Part shown: positions 12,294 through 23,600 of the stretch, piece by piece | How positions within the stretch are numbered: the stretch's first letter is position 1 | How the letters are laid out: each line of letters opens with the position of its first letter | Assembly: GCA_002964805.2 (NCBI GenBank) | Contig: PUDQ02000043.1 | Location: forward strand, 1 to 64,000 | From: Trametes villosa | Taxonomy: Eukaryota; Basidiomycota; Agaricomycetes; Polyporales; Polyporaceae | DNA: 64,000 bases | Direction of reading: 5' to 3' | Program-made: the position numbers and the translations under genes | The notes under the pieces: generated by a model | What the model was told of the DNA's origin: nothing | The model's database searches: none | The model's input: only the letters and a program-made list of their open reading frames with translations

Positions 12294-12493
12294 CGTCAGT
12301 GAGGGGGCAAAGGGAAGGTTATAGTCTTATCGATCAGGCCGCACCCACTGGCGTGCTTCAGGCGAACTCGTGTTCACAGACCCGCATGACAACAGCAAAG
12401 CAATCGATTCCGGTAACACCAAAGCACATATTGTAGAAGAAGAATCAAACAAGACGAGAGCGCGGGTAACACAAAGCGAGACGATCGTGGTAT

Positions 12494-13161
12494 CTACTCC
12501 AGCTGGAGGGCGCGACGGTAGGCCTGATCGGGACGGCGCCAGCAATCGCACCCACGACGGAAGACATCGAGCTCTTTCTTTAGCCGGGAACGCTCCGCCT
12601 CCGTGGACTTGTAGAGGCTTCCGAACTCGATGACGAGGACGAAGACCGTGCGGAGGTCCGCCCAGAGCCTGTTCTCCTGGTAAGCAGCCTCGTCGTGCAT
12701 ACCCTGCACTTGAGCGTTGATCACGGCGAGAAGGCCTGTCCTCGAAAGCACGTAGCTGTTAGTGTTACCGATGTGCATAGATAAACCAATGGTGCATACC
12801 TATGACCCAAGCCCGCGCCTCCCTGCAGCCCCGGTCCTCGAAGGTGAGTACGGGCTCGATGGACTCCTCCCCTCCAGCGAGCAAGACCTTGCGAGTGGTG
12901 AGAATGAGCTGGTGGTAGCTGTGAGCATACATAAGAGTTAGCGTAATCATCAGTCGGGTACAATGTTACAATGTTTTGTACGTACTGCCCACAGGGGAAC
13001 ATGAGGTCGACAACGGGGACGGTAGACATCTTCAGGATCGATGCCGTCGATGGGCGAGAAGCGGTGGGGCAGGCGATAGCGGGAATCGGCGAAATAGAGT
13101 AGACAGCGAGATCAACGAAGACCAAGGAGGATCGGGGCCGCAGACTGGTCGTTTGTGCCAA
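12494..13161 (-). CDS. Hypothetical protein, 178 aa, three exons
   Basis: Exons 13161-12986, 12918-12800 and 12735-12494 join in frame to 537 nt (178 aa plus stop). Both introns (67 and 64 bp) have GT donors (GTACGT, GTATGC) and AG acceptors. The middle exon reads YHQLILTTRKVLLAGGEE and the third contains INAQVQGMHDEAAYQENR followed by a charged, probably helical stretch. No signal peptide, membrane segment or known domain is visible. The frame-consistent model is the main evidence that it is real. The start is the first in-frame ATG; an internal Met around residue 45 is possible. Confidence 0.55.
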
Positions 13162-13997
13162 GTGTCGACTCGTCGTGGTCTTTTTTTGGATCTGATATAT
13201 TCAAGTAGTGCTTAACAGCCGTCTACTAAGGTATACAAGGGGCCAGTATCGACTACAGCGGCGGGACCGCACATAGCGCGTTGATTAGGTATCGTAAGAG
13301 AGTTCTAGATGAGCGAGTGAGACTCGTCGTGGTCAACGTCGGCTGCCAAGTGGTCGCACGGCGCCAACGCGGCGTTCGTACACGCCCTAACCTGGGATTC
13401 CAACTGGCTGCATCGCGGCTGGATTCTAGATGGCATTTACTTGGTTTCTAAACGCGCAGTAACCTGACTTTCAATCTGCCCTCCACCGACTAGGATTCAA
13501 GGGGCGCCGGGTCCAGCGGTGTAGCGCTAGGTCCTACAAGAACGTTTGTGCGCAAGACCGTACCGCAAACGTGACATCGGCCGATGTGAGATAATCGCGC
13601 GCACTCATTTCGTAGGACCGAAGATGGAGCAGTTGATATCATAAGTTTGGCCTTCCGTCGCGCAATCCAGGATGACCCCATCGCGACGAGGGGGCGTGTA
13701 CGCTGCTTAGCTCCATCGTCCATTTCTAGCGTAAGAACAGAACAAGGAAATTCGCTGATGACGAGGTTAGCCGTGTTAAGGAGGACAGTGCGAAGGCATA
13801 TCGAAGCAAGGAGTTGTGTAACAGTGGTTGTCGACGAACGATTTCCTGTGGTACTCATCTGTTCAATTCGTTCTCTGCGTGAGCAACGATCAGGACACTC
13901 TATCAGGAGCGCTTACATGCATACTAGTCCCACCTCGTCGCCCGGATTTCTGCGAGTACTACGAAGTCGTCCAAGCGTCCTGGCGCTGCATCCGCTT
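13162..13997. other. No supported gene
   Basis: A minus-strand open frame at 13490-13858 (122 aa) could be a distal exon of the gene that starts at 15060, but I cannot connect it by splice sites. Otherwise nothing recognisable. Confidence 0.4.
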
Positions 13998-15060
13998 CTA
14001 TAAAAAGATACCTGTACTATCAGAGACCTGGCCATGACGACCCGCATACAAAACAACTCGGCCCCTCACATGACAATGGTCCAAGTACATTGAAGCCAAA
14101 TACATATAGAATTGGAGGGGGGATAGAAATCGCGCCGATGCCGTCGACATGTTGTCTGCCGCTGTGGATGTCCCTTCTTCTGTTACCGTCGGTAACGGGG
14201 CTATCGATCGGATGGAGGCTTCGTACATGTGGTACGGGCCGTCGATTTCGAGGACCAGGGAACCGAGAGTGTGGTGGATGAAGAAAACCAGGTTATCATC
14301 AGCCAGTATACAACTATCGAGGCGGTATGTCGACAGTTGCGAGATCACCTGTCACAATATCAGATGTATAATGGAGGAATTATGTGGGAATCAACATCTG
14401 ACGATACCTGACAAATGACTTTTTGGCCTATGTTCAAAGTCGCCCCGGCCCGGACTTTCCGAGGTATACCGGTATTCCCACTCCGGAGCATAACGCGGAA
14501 ATCCTCAATGGCTACGCTGAGTACGGACGCCCGCTTTAGCTCGACAAATGCGTAGACCGTTTTATGAGACTGTCTATAGCGTGTGCTTCAGTAGAGGTAT
14601 GTGCAAGTAAGTATTCGCTTACTGGCCAACCGCAATGGTGATGTCGGGTTTCGCGCCCGGTGATTGCTCAAACCCGATGTTGTGATCGTTGGGGTCGTAG
14701 ACTATCCCGGGGACCGTGGGGACGATGTGACGGAAGTCACTCATGGAGGCCTTCAATGTACCGTACATCTCCTTTTCGATAGTATAGATAGCATTATAGT
14801 CGGAAAAGTATCCGTTTCTCGGCGGCAGATTGGCGGTGCGCGTGCGCGGGGCTTCTCGAAGCCACCGTTCGACAAGACCGGCCTGACGCTTTAAGACCTG
14901 TGGGGCACCGATCCGGATGTGGGTGGGCATGGGGGTAACGGCTGCGGTCTTGGAAACTGGGGTGGTTTCCACCGGGAGCGGAGGGTTGGCCTCCTTGGAT
15001 CTGGGGAACCAGCTGAGAGCGGCCAACTCGGTCCCCACAGTGACAGAAGGTTCGGTCATG
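13998..15060 (-). CDS. Hypothetical protein with PD..ELK-like motif, probably spliced
   Basis: The first exon runs from 15060 (MTEPSVTVG) to about 14623 and ends KPDITIAVG at a GTAAGC donor. Using a tag acceptor near 14578, the next exon continues QQSHKTVYAFVELKRAS. The combination PD...(F/Y)xxELK after a 'yfSDYNAIYTIEKEMYGTL' helix resembles the N-terminal nuclease-like region found in some basidiomycete FunK1-type and related hypothetical proteins. A further piece (14348-13998) reads QLSTYRLDSCILADDNLVFF, also consistent with that region. A C-terminal kinase domain is not visible. Exon limits after the first are uncertain and it may be truncated. Confidence 0.4.
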
Positions 15061-15486
15061 GCTGATACACGCGTGTTTACCGGAAGTCGTTGAAGGGCGC
15101 AGTGCGACACACTGGACCGTAGTGTGGGTGGCGGTGGAGGATAAGATGGGGGATGCCACGCACGTCGCAGGAATGCGTATATGAGGGCCGAAGGAGGATC
15201 GTGTGACACGAATACGAAGCTCGACTGGCACATTCTTATTACGTGCGAACGGCAGGCCTGGGCCGCCATCGCAAGTACAACGACATGATTCGAACTTCCA
15301 CGCTCATGGGGATTACCACGCGCACTCATTTCGCAAAACCGAAAGGTGTGCGGGTCATCCCTCACCAACACAGCACTCCGGAGGGTGGGCTGGGATTGTA
15401 GACGACATGTGCACTTCTACTACGCTGGCCTGCAGCTGTAGCATCGATGCGTGCACAGCAGGCGGCACCGCATACATAGGGCGGCC

Positions 15487-16892
15487 GAATGTCTGTCATC
15501 CAAGCAGTGAGAGCCGAGGGAGCCTGCAGCGACGACTGGGGGTCAGCCATCGCTCGAGCGTTGCCCGCCGACGTCTCTAGGAGCTGGGTCGATCGGACAG
15601 GCCGTCACGGCGATGTGGACCGGTAGTCGCCGTCTGCAGAGAAGAGGGCGGGGGACGCGGGGAAGGACTATGTCGCTCACCTGGGTTCCCTCCCGGGGAG
15701 GATGGGAGGTGGCGGTGGGGCGGGCGCACGCAGGCATGCGGTTTGACCGCCTGGAAGCGGCAGTCGGAGGTGTCGGCGCGCCATCGCTGCCGCCGGGAGG
15801 CATGCTCGCACGCTAGCACGCTTGCACAAGCATACGCCTCCGCCTGCCCGCGTGTGCGCGCCGGTGGAGGAGAGGGGGCGCTGCAAGGGCGTCAGCGCGG
15901 TCAGAAAAGAGGCATGTGCGGGAGATGAAAACGCACCGAGTAAGGGTCAAAGGAGCATACACGGGAGGTACTGGCGTGCGCCCGTGTGCACGCCTGCCGG
16001 GTGACACAACACCAGACAAGCGGCGGAGGAGCTCGGATGGGGCCAGGGAGGCGGAGGCCGCGCGGAGGAGGGCTTCGCGCGCGTGCGCGGGGCTTGAGCG
16101 AGCCGGACAGGCCGTCCACGGCGCGATGGCTGGTGATGAGCAGCTCCCGCGCACGCCTGCCGGGTGACACAACACCAGACAAGCGACGGAGGAGCTCGAA
16201 TGGGGCCAGGGAGGCGGAGGGTGCGCGGAGGAGGTCTTCGCGCGCGGCCGCGCGGGGCTTGAGCGAGCCGGACAGGCCGTCCACGACGCGATGGCTGGTG
16301 ATGAGCAGCTCCTGCGCACGCCTGCCGGGTGATACAACACCAGACAAGCGGCGGGGGAGCTCGGATGGGGCCAGGGAGGCGGAGGCCGCGCGGAGGAGGG
16401 CTTGAGCGAGTCGGACAGGCCGTCCACGGCGCGATGGCTGGTGATGAGCAGCTCCCGCGCACGCCTGCCGGGTGACACAACACCAGACAAGCGACGGAGG
16501 GGCTCGGATGGGTCCAGGGAGGCGGAGGAGGTCTTCGCGCGCGGCCGCGCGGGGCTTGAGCGAGCCGGACAGGCTGTCCACGACGCGATGGCTGGTGATG
16601 AGCAGCTCGAGAGGTGTAGCTGCGTGCGGAAGCCGCCGGCGCCGTCTCCAGAAAGAGAGAACACAAGGAAGAGAGAGCATCGAGGGATGAAGAGGCCCAA
16701 CCGCGGCGATAGCCACGGAGGGGTGTGGACGAGGACGAGGAGAAGGTGGGAGGACGAGAGAGAGCGACGCGGGCAAAAATGCCAAGTCCAGAGCGCCCGC
16801 GTGCACAGCCACCACGTGGCGGCAGGCTCCGCGCGCGGCGTCGTCCTTGTCGCTCTCTCTATAGCAGTCCTCCGTCGTCTCCTCGTCCTTGG
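15487..16892 (+). mobile_element. Foldback-family copy: one arm, loop and start of the other arm
   Basis: Matches the palindrome's left arm from about 3386 to the loop, then continues a little way into the opposite arm (16845-16892). It lacks the outer 1.3 kb of the arm. The internal tandem array at about 15990-16610 has variable unit lengths, with CGCCTGCCGGGTGA markers near 15992, 16155, 16320 and 16460. Divergence from the palindrome is visible but modest. Confidence 0.8.
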
Positions 16893-18489
16893 CGCTACTG
16901 AAGAGGCCCTTGCGGCAGAGGGGGTAGACTTGCTTCCTGGCCTGCGGGAGTACCGTCAAGGTGACCGGGTGGTGGGGTTAGGGATAGAACGCGCTGTCGT
17001 TGCGGGTGATGAGGGGCAGGTAGTTGGGTATGCTCAGGCTGACTTCTCATCAGAGGAGGAGGAGTTGGGAACGGGGGACCCTGGGCTCCTGTAACACTGT
17101 AGTACACCGCACACTGCATCCCAATGGATATCTTGTATCAACCAATCCAACATGTATGCAAGGAACAGTCAAGGCTTGAGGACACCCATCTGGACTTTGC
17201 AGGTGCGCGCGCCACTCAGGCGCTCATCATATGAGCGTCGCCTTGCAGTAGTACAGCACCTACACATGTACTGGTGAATACACATCCTATTCCTTCCGGG
17301 CCTCCAGAAGCTCACATCGATTTGAACTGGGCTGGCACCGCTAAAGCGCGGAACTCGCGAGCCGTTTGCTGCAGGCAGCCAAAGTGGATGCTTCCCCCGA
17401 GGACGTGTGCCGCTCGCGACTCGTCTGAGATCCTGCATCCACCGTCCCTGGTCTGCTGATGTCGCATGTGAGGGACGCTCGCGGGGCCGTCATCTGTGCA
17501 TTCTCAGAGACGATATACTTCACGGCCTACCTTGACGGTCTTGAGACCTCGCATGCGGACATCCGCCGGTTTTGAGTGCAAGTGCGAGGATCACCCTGTA
17601 GTGAGGTCTGCCCGGCACAGGGTCGTGCTGCACGAGCGGCGCAGGTGTAGCCTGAGGGAGTCGGAGGCGATCATGACTCTCTAGGACGTCGGGGTCTTAC
17701 TAGCGTCGACCGTGATCGTCCACGCTCGCGCGGGGTGCGCTCGCTTGCGGCGGGTGCCAGATGGCGTTAGCACGTATTATCTGCCCGCGCCGCGAGAGCT
17801 TTACGTGCTGTAGATAAGTTTCAGGGACGTGTCGAGAACGTCGTCGACGTCGTCGCGGAGAGAGACTGGAGGAGAACATTACAGACCCGCATGGTTGGCG
17901 CACTAGTCACCGCCGCGACGGCAGCACGCGACGGCGACGCTGCGATGCAGTGTGCGACCCCACATGCGCGGCAGTGACACATTGCCTAGTGGGCGCGATG
18001 AGGTTTGTCGCAAGGGGCGGCACCGAACAGCTCATGCGGAGGTGGTGCCGTGCCCCGGAGATACGTCCAGATTGCACACGGGTAAGCTCTCGCCCAACAG
18101 GATTGCGCCAGAGCTTGTAACTTGAAGGCGTCCTGTGCGCTGTGCGCCATGTGCTGTGCTGTGTGCTCTAGCTCTCAATAGTGAGCGCCCTGCACTCATT
18201 GTATATTGCTTAGGTATGCGCGGACGTGGATGCAACAGCGCTGCGGTGTGTAAAGCCCTCGACGTCGTGGGGTGCGACTCGACCAGCGTGCTGCCCGGCT
18301 CCCGTTACTTCAGTGCGGATGGTTGCAGTTGAGATTCAAGCGTGCGGCACCGTGCGCATGGATAGTTCTCTCCCTCTGCTCAAGTTCAAACTGCTAGCGC
18401 GAGACGCGCCCCGGCTCAGCCGCTAGGGGTTCTGCCCTCACTGGCCTTCCCGCTTTTCCGGTGCAAACCTGTTACGCTGCTTTAGTATA
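16893..18489. other. No supported gene
   Basis: Short frames on both strands, including a Pro/Gln-rich minus-strand frame at 16895-17119 next to the foldback copy and Arg-rich frames at 17500-17900. None shows a domain or a convincing splice pattern. Confidence 0.4.
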
Positions 18490-19449
18490 CTAGTAAAAGC
18501 ATGACAGCCCAGCATACACACCTTCCGCTTCCTCCCTGGCTGCTCGCGCTCCTCCCAGCCCTGCCTGTGCGTGTGCGGTCTCATGGATCCAGTCCGGCCT
18601 GTGGTTGTGCGACCACAACATCGGCCACATCTGTGGCATATTGTATTAGTCGCTCAAGTAGCTGAAACAAAGCAAAAGACCTTGGATCCTGGCTCTAAGT
18701 CGCCCTCCTCCCATGGGACACCTCTACTCATCATGTGCAGTCGGAGCAGGCGGTTGTGGTCTACAAAAGCAAAGGTGTAATCCTCACCGACGACAGCAGC
18801 AAGAATGGCCATCGTTTGGTAAGGTCGAGATAGCTCGCGCGCGCCTGCCACACGCAACCGGTCAGGGACCTTGAAGAGCCGCATTCGCGCTGCCTTGGCG
18901 GCGTTCGGGTGGTTTCCCGGGCAATCCTCCGCGATGATTTCCTTGTAGTCCGGAGTTCGGAGAACTACCATCTTGCCTTCCGGCCCGAAGTGCAGGCGGA
19001 TCGCGTGCTGTCACTCCCGGTGAGTATTTGCCTGAGAACGTGCATGAACACTCACATAGCCTGCCGCAAATACTATCTCTTTACCGCTGGCCTTGACATA
19101 GAATTCGCCGTCATGGAGTGGCTTCATGTACCGATGAACGTCCTTTGCCGCATTGGCCACGTCGTGTTTGTTGGCCTGGTAGTCGGGTGGGCAAGGCTCC
19201 AAGGCCTCGACATAGTTGAACCGCGAGTCCACGGTGCACGGCTTGCATTTCTTCGTCACGGCCCCAATGGCAAAGACCCGGGGAAACAGCTCTATGTGAG
19301 CTGAGTGCGATGGGGTATATCAGGCTCAATAAGTAAATATATGAACATCAGAGCTCACCTTTCATGGGCCCCGTGTGATTCTGCGCCCACTTGGCCTTCA
19401 CCTGGGAAGCCAGATACTCGGGCCCATGCAAATCGTCCAGCTCAGACAT
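18490..19449 (-). CDS. Hypothetical protein, shortened paralogue of the gene at 27650-29903
   Basis: Exons 19449-19359, 19300-19056, 19007-18681 and 18630-18490 join in frame. The first three total 663 nt and keep phase. The protein starts MSELDDLHGPEYLASQVKAK and contains LFPRVFAIGAV, GKEIVFAAG, LHFGPEGKMVVLRTPDY, AAVVGEDYTFAFVDHNRLLR and MWPMLWSHNHRPDWIHETAH. Exons 1 and 3 have exactly the same lengths (91 and 327 nt) as the plus-strand paralogue. The frame stops soon after the LWS...DWIHET segment, so the C-terminal half present in the paralogue is missing. I do not recognise the family; order and spacing of GKE and HFGxEG faintly recall Fpg-type glycosylases, too weakly to assign. Confidence 0.6.
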
Positions 19450-20691
19450 TACGGATGTAATGGGACTTGCAGAAAGCTGTGTGTAAGATGTCCGTGGGGC
19501 AAGCGAGAGAAGCAAAACGTCGTCGGGCTCGTAGAGGAGGAGTGAACAACGGCCCACACTTCGTTGTGCGCGTTCGACAAGCATACCCTTTGGCGCCCGA
19601 TCGCGCTCGGTCACGCACAAGCGCCCACGAAAGGGCTTGACTGCGTGTCACGCTATTAATCCAGTGCGTCTCATGGCATGTTACGGCTGGGATTTCACTG
19701 ATTCTTCCTTATTTTATCCCCACACTGTCCCCAAAATAGCTATAGACCACTCAAATCAGGAAACTATTGCTGCATGAAGGTGTCCTTTTACTCGTGACTG
19801 TCACGCCCCGGCCTCTATCACGCTTCCAGGCGCGGGCGTCTCCGGGCCTTCGTACGCATGTCCTCTTGCATCCTGCCGCCTCCTTGCCCTCCCCCTTGCT
19901 CTAGCCGGTACAACTCGCCACGGGTGCCCACCTTACACCTGCTGCGCACATTTACTTTGCGATGGAGACTGCCAGCTGACCCTCATGCCCCCTGCACTAG
20001 GCAGGTAATTTGACGAGTAAGCACGCTCTACATCACGCCCGCCCGCACATCGAGCTTTTGCACAAGGATACGGGCAAGCTCATGCTGTTCAAGGAACTCA
20101 GCCGGCACAAGCGCAACGACGTCCGTGTGCCTTCTGCCCATCCTGGAGACCAGGGCCGCCGCTGACATCATAAGCAACAGCGTGGAGATTTGGTGCGAGA
20201 CATGCGGCTCGGGCGTTGGCTGAAGGGAACCCCTGGTACGTCTGTGTTTCCTTGCCTGCAGCCACAGGCTCACGCCATCTCTCCTCGCCCGCAGTGGGTC
20301 TCTTCGAGCCTCGAGATAGGAGCCGCCGCTTGCCTCCGTGAGAGCCACAGGCGGTGCACCTCCGCCCCCACCGTCTGCCGTCACTTCCTTGATGCCGCCA
20401 AGAGCCCGAGCACCCATCGGCCGCCCCATCAACTGCCCGCGACGTCCGGTGCATCCACAGTGAGCTGCACATCTCATCGCACAGACACAAAAGCTCACCT
20501 TGCAGTCTCTGCCTTTGCAAGATGGATCTTCAGATCATCGCAAATCCGCTCCGACTGGAAGGGAGTACCCGGGGCAACATGTCTTTGATGGCGCTACTGA
20601 GGTGTCCTCAAGCGGCACTACGGCAATCCCGTCCAGTACGTGCCGACATGCGGAGCAGAGGGCGATGGTGAGCGGGGGAGCGGGGAAGCGG
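19450..20691. other. No supported gene
   Basis: Contains a pyrimidine-rich stretch (19800-19990) and open frames on both strands around 20030-20590. A plus-strand segment near 20037-20140 reads HIELLHKDTGKLMLFKELSR, which could be a decayed exon, but it has no continuation. No assignment is made. Confidence 0.35.
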
Positions 20692-23600
20692 GTGAGCGTC
20701 ATCGCAAGTCGGTTGACGAGGCACATGTACTGACCTCCACATTTGTTGTAGCACGTTGGTGTCGCCCGCGCACAGTGTCGGAGGAGACACACCAGAGGAG
20801 ACCCTCCGGGGCGACTGATCGAAGGCTTCGCGACTGCGCCCGACACACCATGCTGCCCGATGGCCCGCCGCCCGCTCTCCGGAAGCATGCGGAAGAGTCG
20901 GGAGACACGGTGAGCAGCCTGCGGAAGAGTCGGGAGACACGGTGAGCAGCCTCGGCAGTCTGTACACGAGATGGATACACTGACCTTTGGGGAGCTCAGA
21001 TCAGCCTCCTCCGCGCTATGCGCCAGTGCCAGTGCATTCCGGTCCTGTGGGGCGGGGGGATGGGATGATTGGCTCGTGACGGCGCGACCCCGCCGAGCAG
21101 CGTCGCGGTTCGAGCTCGGTGTGTAGTGTGCCGTGGCGCTCGTCCGTGCGCAGAGCGTCGGTTCTGGACGGCACGGTGAGCGTCTTCGCCGGGCGGTTGG
21201 CGGCAAGATCGTACTGACCTTCTCCGTTCCAGAGTGCTAAGTACATGCCCGGCGTCGTTCTGTTCGTGGCGCGAGTGTCTCGACGTCCTCGAGGGGCTGG
21301 CGGGGCGTCTGTGGGAGCGGGCGATCATACGGTGTGTATTGTAAGTGTCTGTGTGCGCCTCAACTAGGAGAATGACAAAGCATTTGCGGAATCGGTATCT
21401 TAGTGACCGGGCGCGGCATGTGCGCGTCAGCCGCTGCCCGTCGCCGTGGCGAGGACGAATCGGCGGCGTAGGGAGGCCGAGCGAGCGAGCGGGACGAATG
21501 GGCGGCACGGGAAGAGGCGAAGCGGAGAGGCGGCGACAGGAGACCAGGGAGAGCGCGGTCAGGAAGGGAGCTCGTTGACGCTCCGTGCGGATGTGGTGCA
21601 TGGCGTCCTCGCGTCCGCCCTCCTCCGCGAGCCACGCATCGGACACCTCCCGACCGCTCTTCGCGCCGCCCCGCACGTCCCGCTGCCCCCACGCGTACCC
21701 CTGGTGTCCGCCTGCATGCGTTCGGACGGCCGTGACACACACCCGCCGCTGCAAGACCGCCCTGCACTGTGCACGGGTCGATGCCCACGCCGCACCATGC
21801 GCGCTCCATCGCTGGGACGCACATACGAAGTAGCACACTATGTACTCGTAGACGAGAGCGCGTCGACCCCCAGTGTCGCGTTCGCGTGCGGCTGTCTCAA
21901 GCGCGCCGCGGTGTTGTACCGAGTATCTACTCAACGACGCCGGCACGCGCTGACGTTGCGCCCTCGCCGCTCGTCTGTCGTCTCTACGACGTGCCCACGG
22001 ACGTCCACCGTCGCGCCGCAGACGCCGCCGCGCCCCGACGTGCTTGGGACGTCCCTGGCGACGCCCCGTAGGCCTCATACATGCCGCCCGACGGCCTCGA
22101 GCGAGTGCCTCGCCTGCAGCGCTCGTGGCGCCACATTCACGCTGTCCGGCCGCCCGCCGCGGATGTGTTCCGCTGCGAGCCCGACGCCCTCCACTTGCAG
22201 ACATCCGCACGAGCACCCCTGCGCCCTTCTTGTCCACTGACCGGGTGAGCTCCAGTCGGTCTCGACTCCTCACTGGATGTACTGACGACGCCCGCCTCAC
22301 CACAGCGCTACGAGGCCGCCGCCGCCGGGCCTCGCTGCCGCATCTCAACCTGCGAAGCCGGCGGACCCGTGAGGACCGTCGAGGTCGCAGGAAAGACGAG
22401 GCGGGGCGGTGCAAAGGGACGGCGCGCCGCGGCTGGACGCCTGCAGACGACGGTCGGTGCTCGCCGTTCCGAGCCGCTCCCCACTGACTGCTCTCATCTC
22501 AGCGCGCCAGAGAGTCGAGACATCCCCGCTCGTGCGGAGACGCGTCCAGGGCGTCTGCACCGCTCGCCTCACGGCCCCGAGCTGCGACGCCTCCGTCCGA
22601 TGGAAGACGACACCAGCACGTCGCGGCTCGTGTACGCCGAGGACGTACACGAGGTGCCTTGCTCGCACGATGCGAAGCCGCCGCCCTGCGCGCGCGATCG
22701 GCGGCGTGCTTAATGGACGCCCCCGACCTCACATACGGCGTCGGCAGATCAGGGACGACGGACGCTCGTGTCGTCCGCTGTGCCACCTTCCTCCGCCACC
22801 CTTCGACTCCCGCCTGCGTCCTCGTCCTCGGGGGCGGTTCTGATGCGCGCCGCCGCGCCCTCGAGCTCCCCGAAGCCGGTGAGTCCCCGGACGGCGCGGT
22901 GCGCCCACAAACGCCCGGCCCCTGCTCTTCGGCCCCGACACTCGCCGGTGGCCTCCACCCGGTGCCCGCACACTGGCCGAGCAAGCACTCGCCCTTCTCC
23001 CCCTTCCCATCGCTGCCCACTTCCCCTCCCTCCCTCCTCCCGACGATGCCCCGCCCCACCTGCGTCTCCCCCTTCTCTGCTAGCATCGGCGCGGCCGTTG
23101 GAGGGTGGCAGGAGTGTCCGACCCCCACTCGCACCCCGTGCGCAACGATCTGTAAGTCCACCCGTCAGTTTTCTTGACCACCGTCGCACCGGGGTACTTA
23201 CCACCCACACCGCATCATCCTCGCGGCTGCGACGCGGCACGCCGGCGCACAAGCCTGCGCGACGGCGCGAGACGCGTCGTATCGCGTTGTTTCGACGTGT
23301 CGGGACGCAGGGACGTCGCGTGCGGACGTCGCGTGCGGACGCCCTGCGTTCGACTACAGCAATGTGAGTTCTCCGCCCTATCCGCCATCGAGACAAGAAG
23401 ACTTACCGTACAATAACCCTCACAGGCCTCCATGTGAGTCTAAAACGCGTCCGACGCGTCACCGGCGCACCGAGGAAGAGCAGCTACGCCGCAGACGACG
23501 AACAGTCGCGCCCTGGGTATCGTGTCAGTTATGTACGCCCGACAGTGTTCAAGATGCGGGGTGGGTACGCAGGAGAAGCGCGGCGCGCTGCACGGGAGAT

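Noticed and set aside
18490..19449. Fpg/Nei-type DNA glycosylase assignment for the paralogue family
   Set aside because: Only short resemblances (GKE, HFGxEG); no catalytic N-terminal Pro-Glu context or zinc finger visible.
20996..22414. 472-residue minus-strand open frame
   Set aside because: Arg/Ala/Ser-rich with no motif, overlapped by long plus-strand frames and plus-strand intron-like segments. Low-stop GC-rich sequence explains it.
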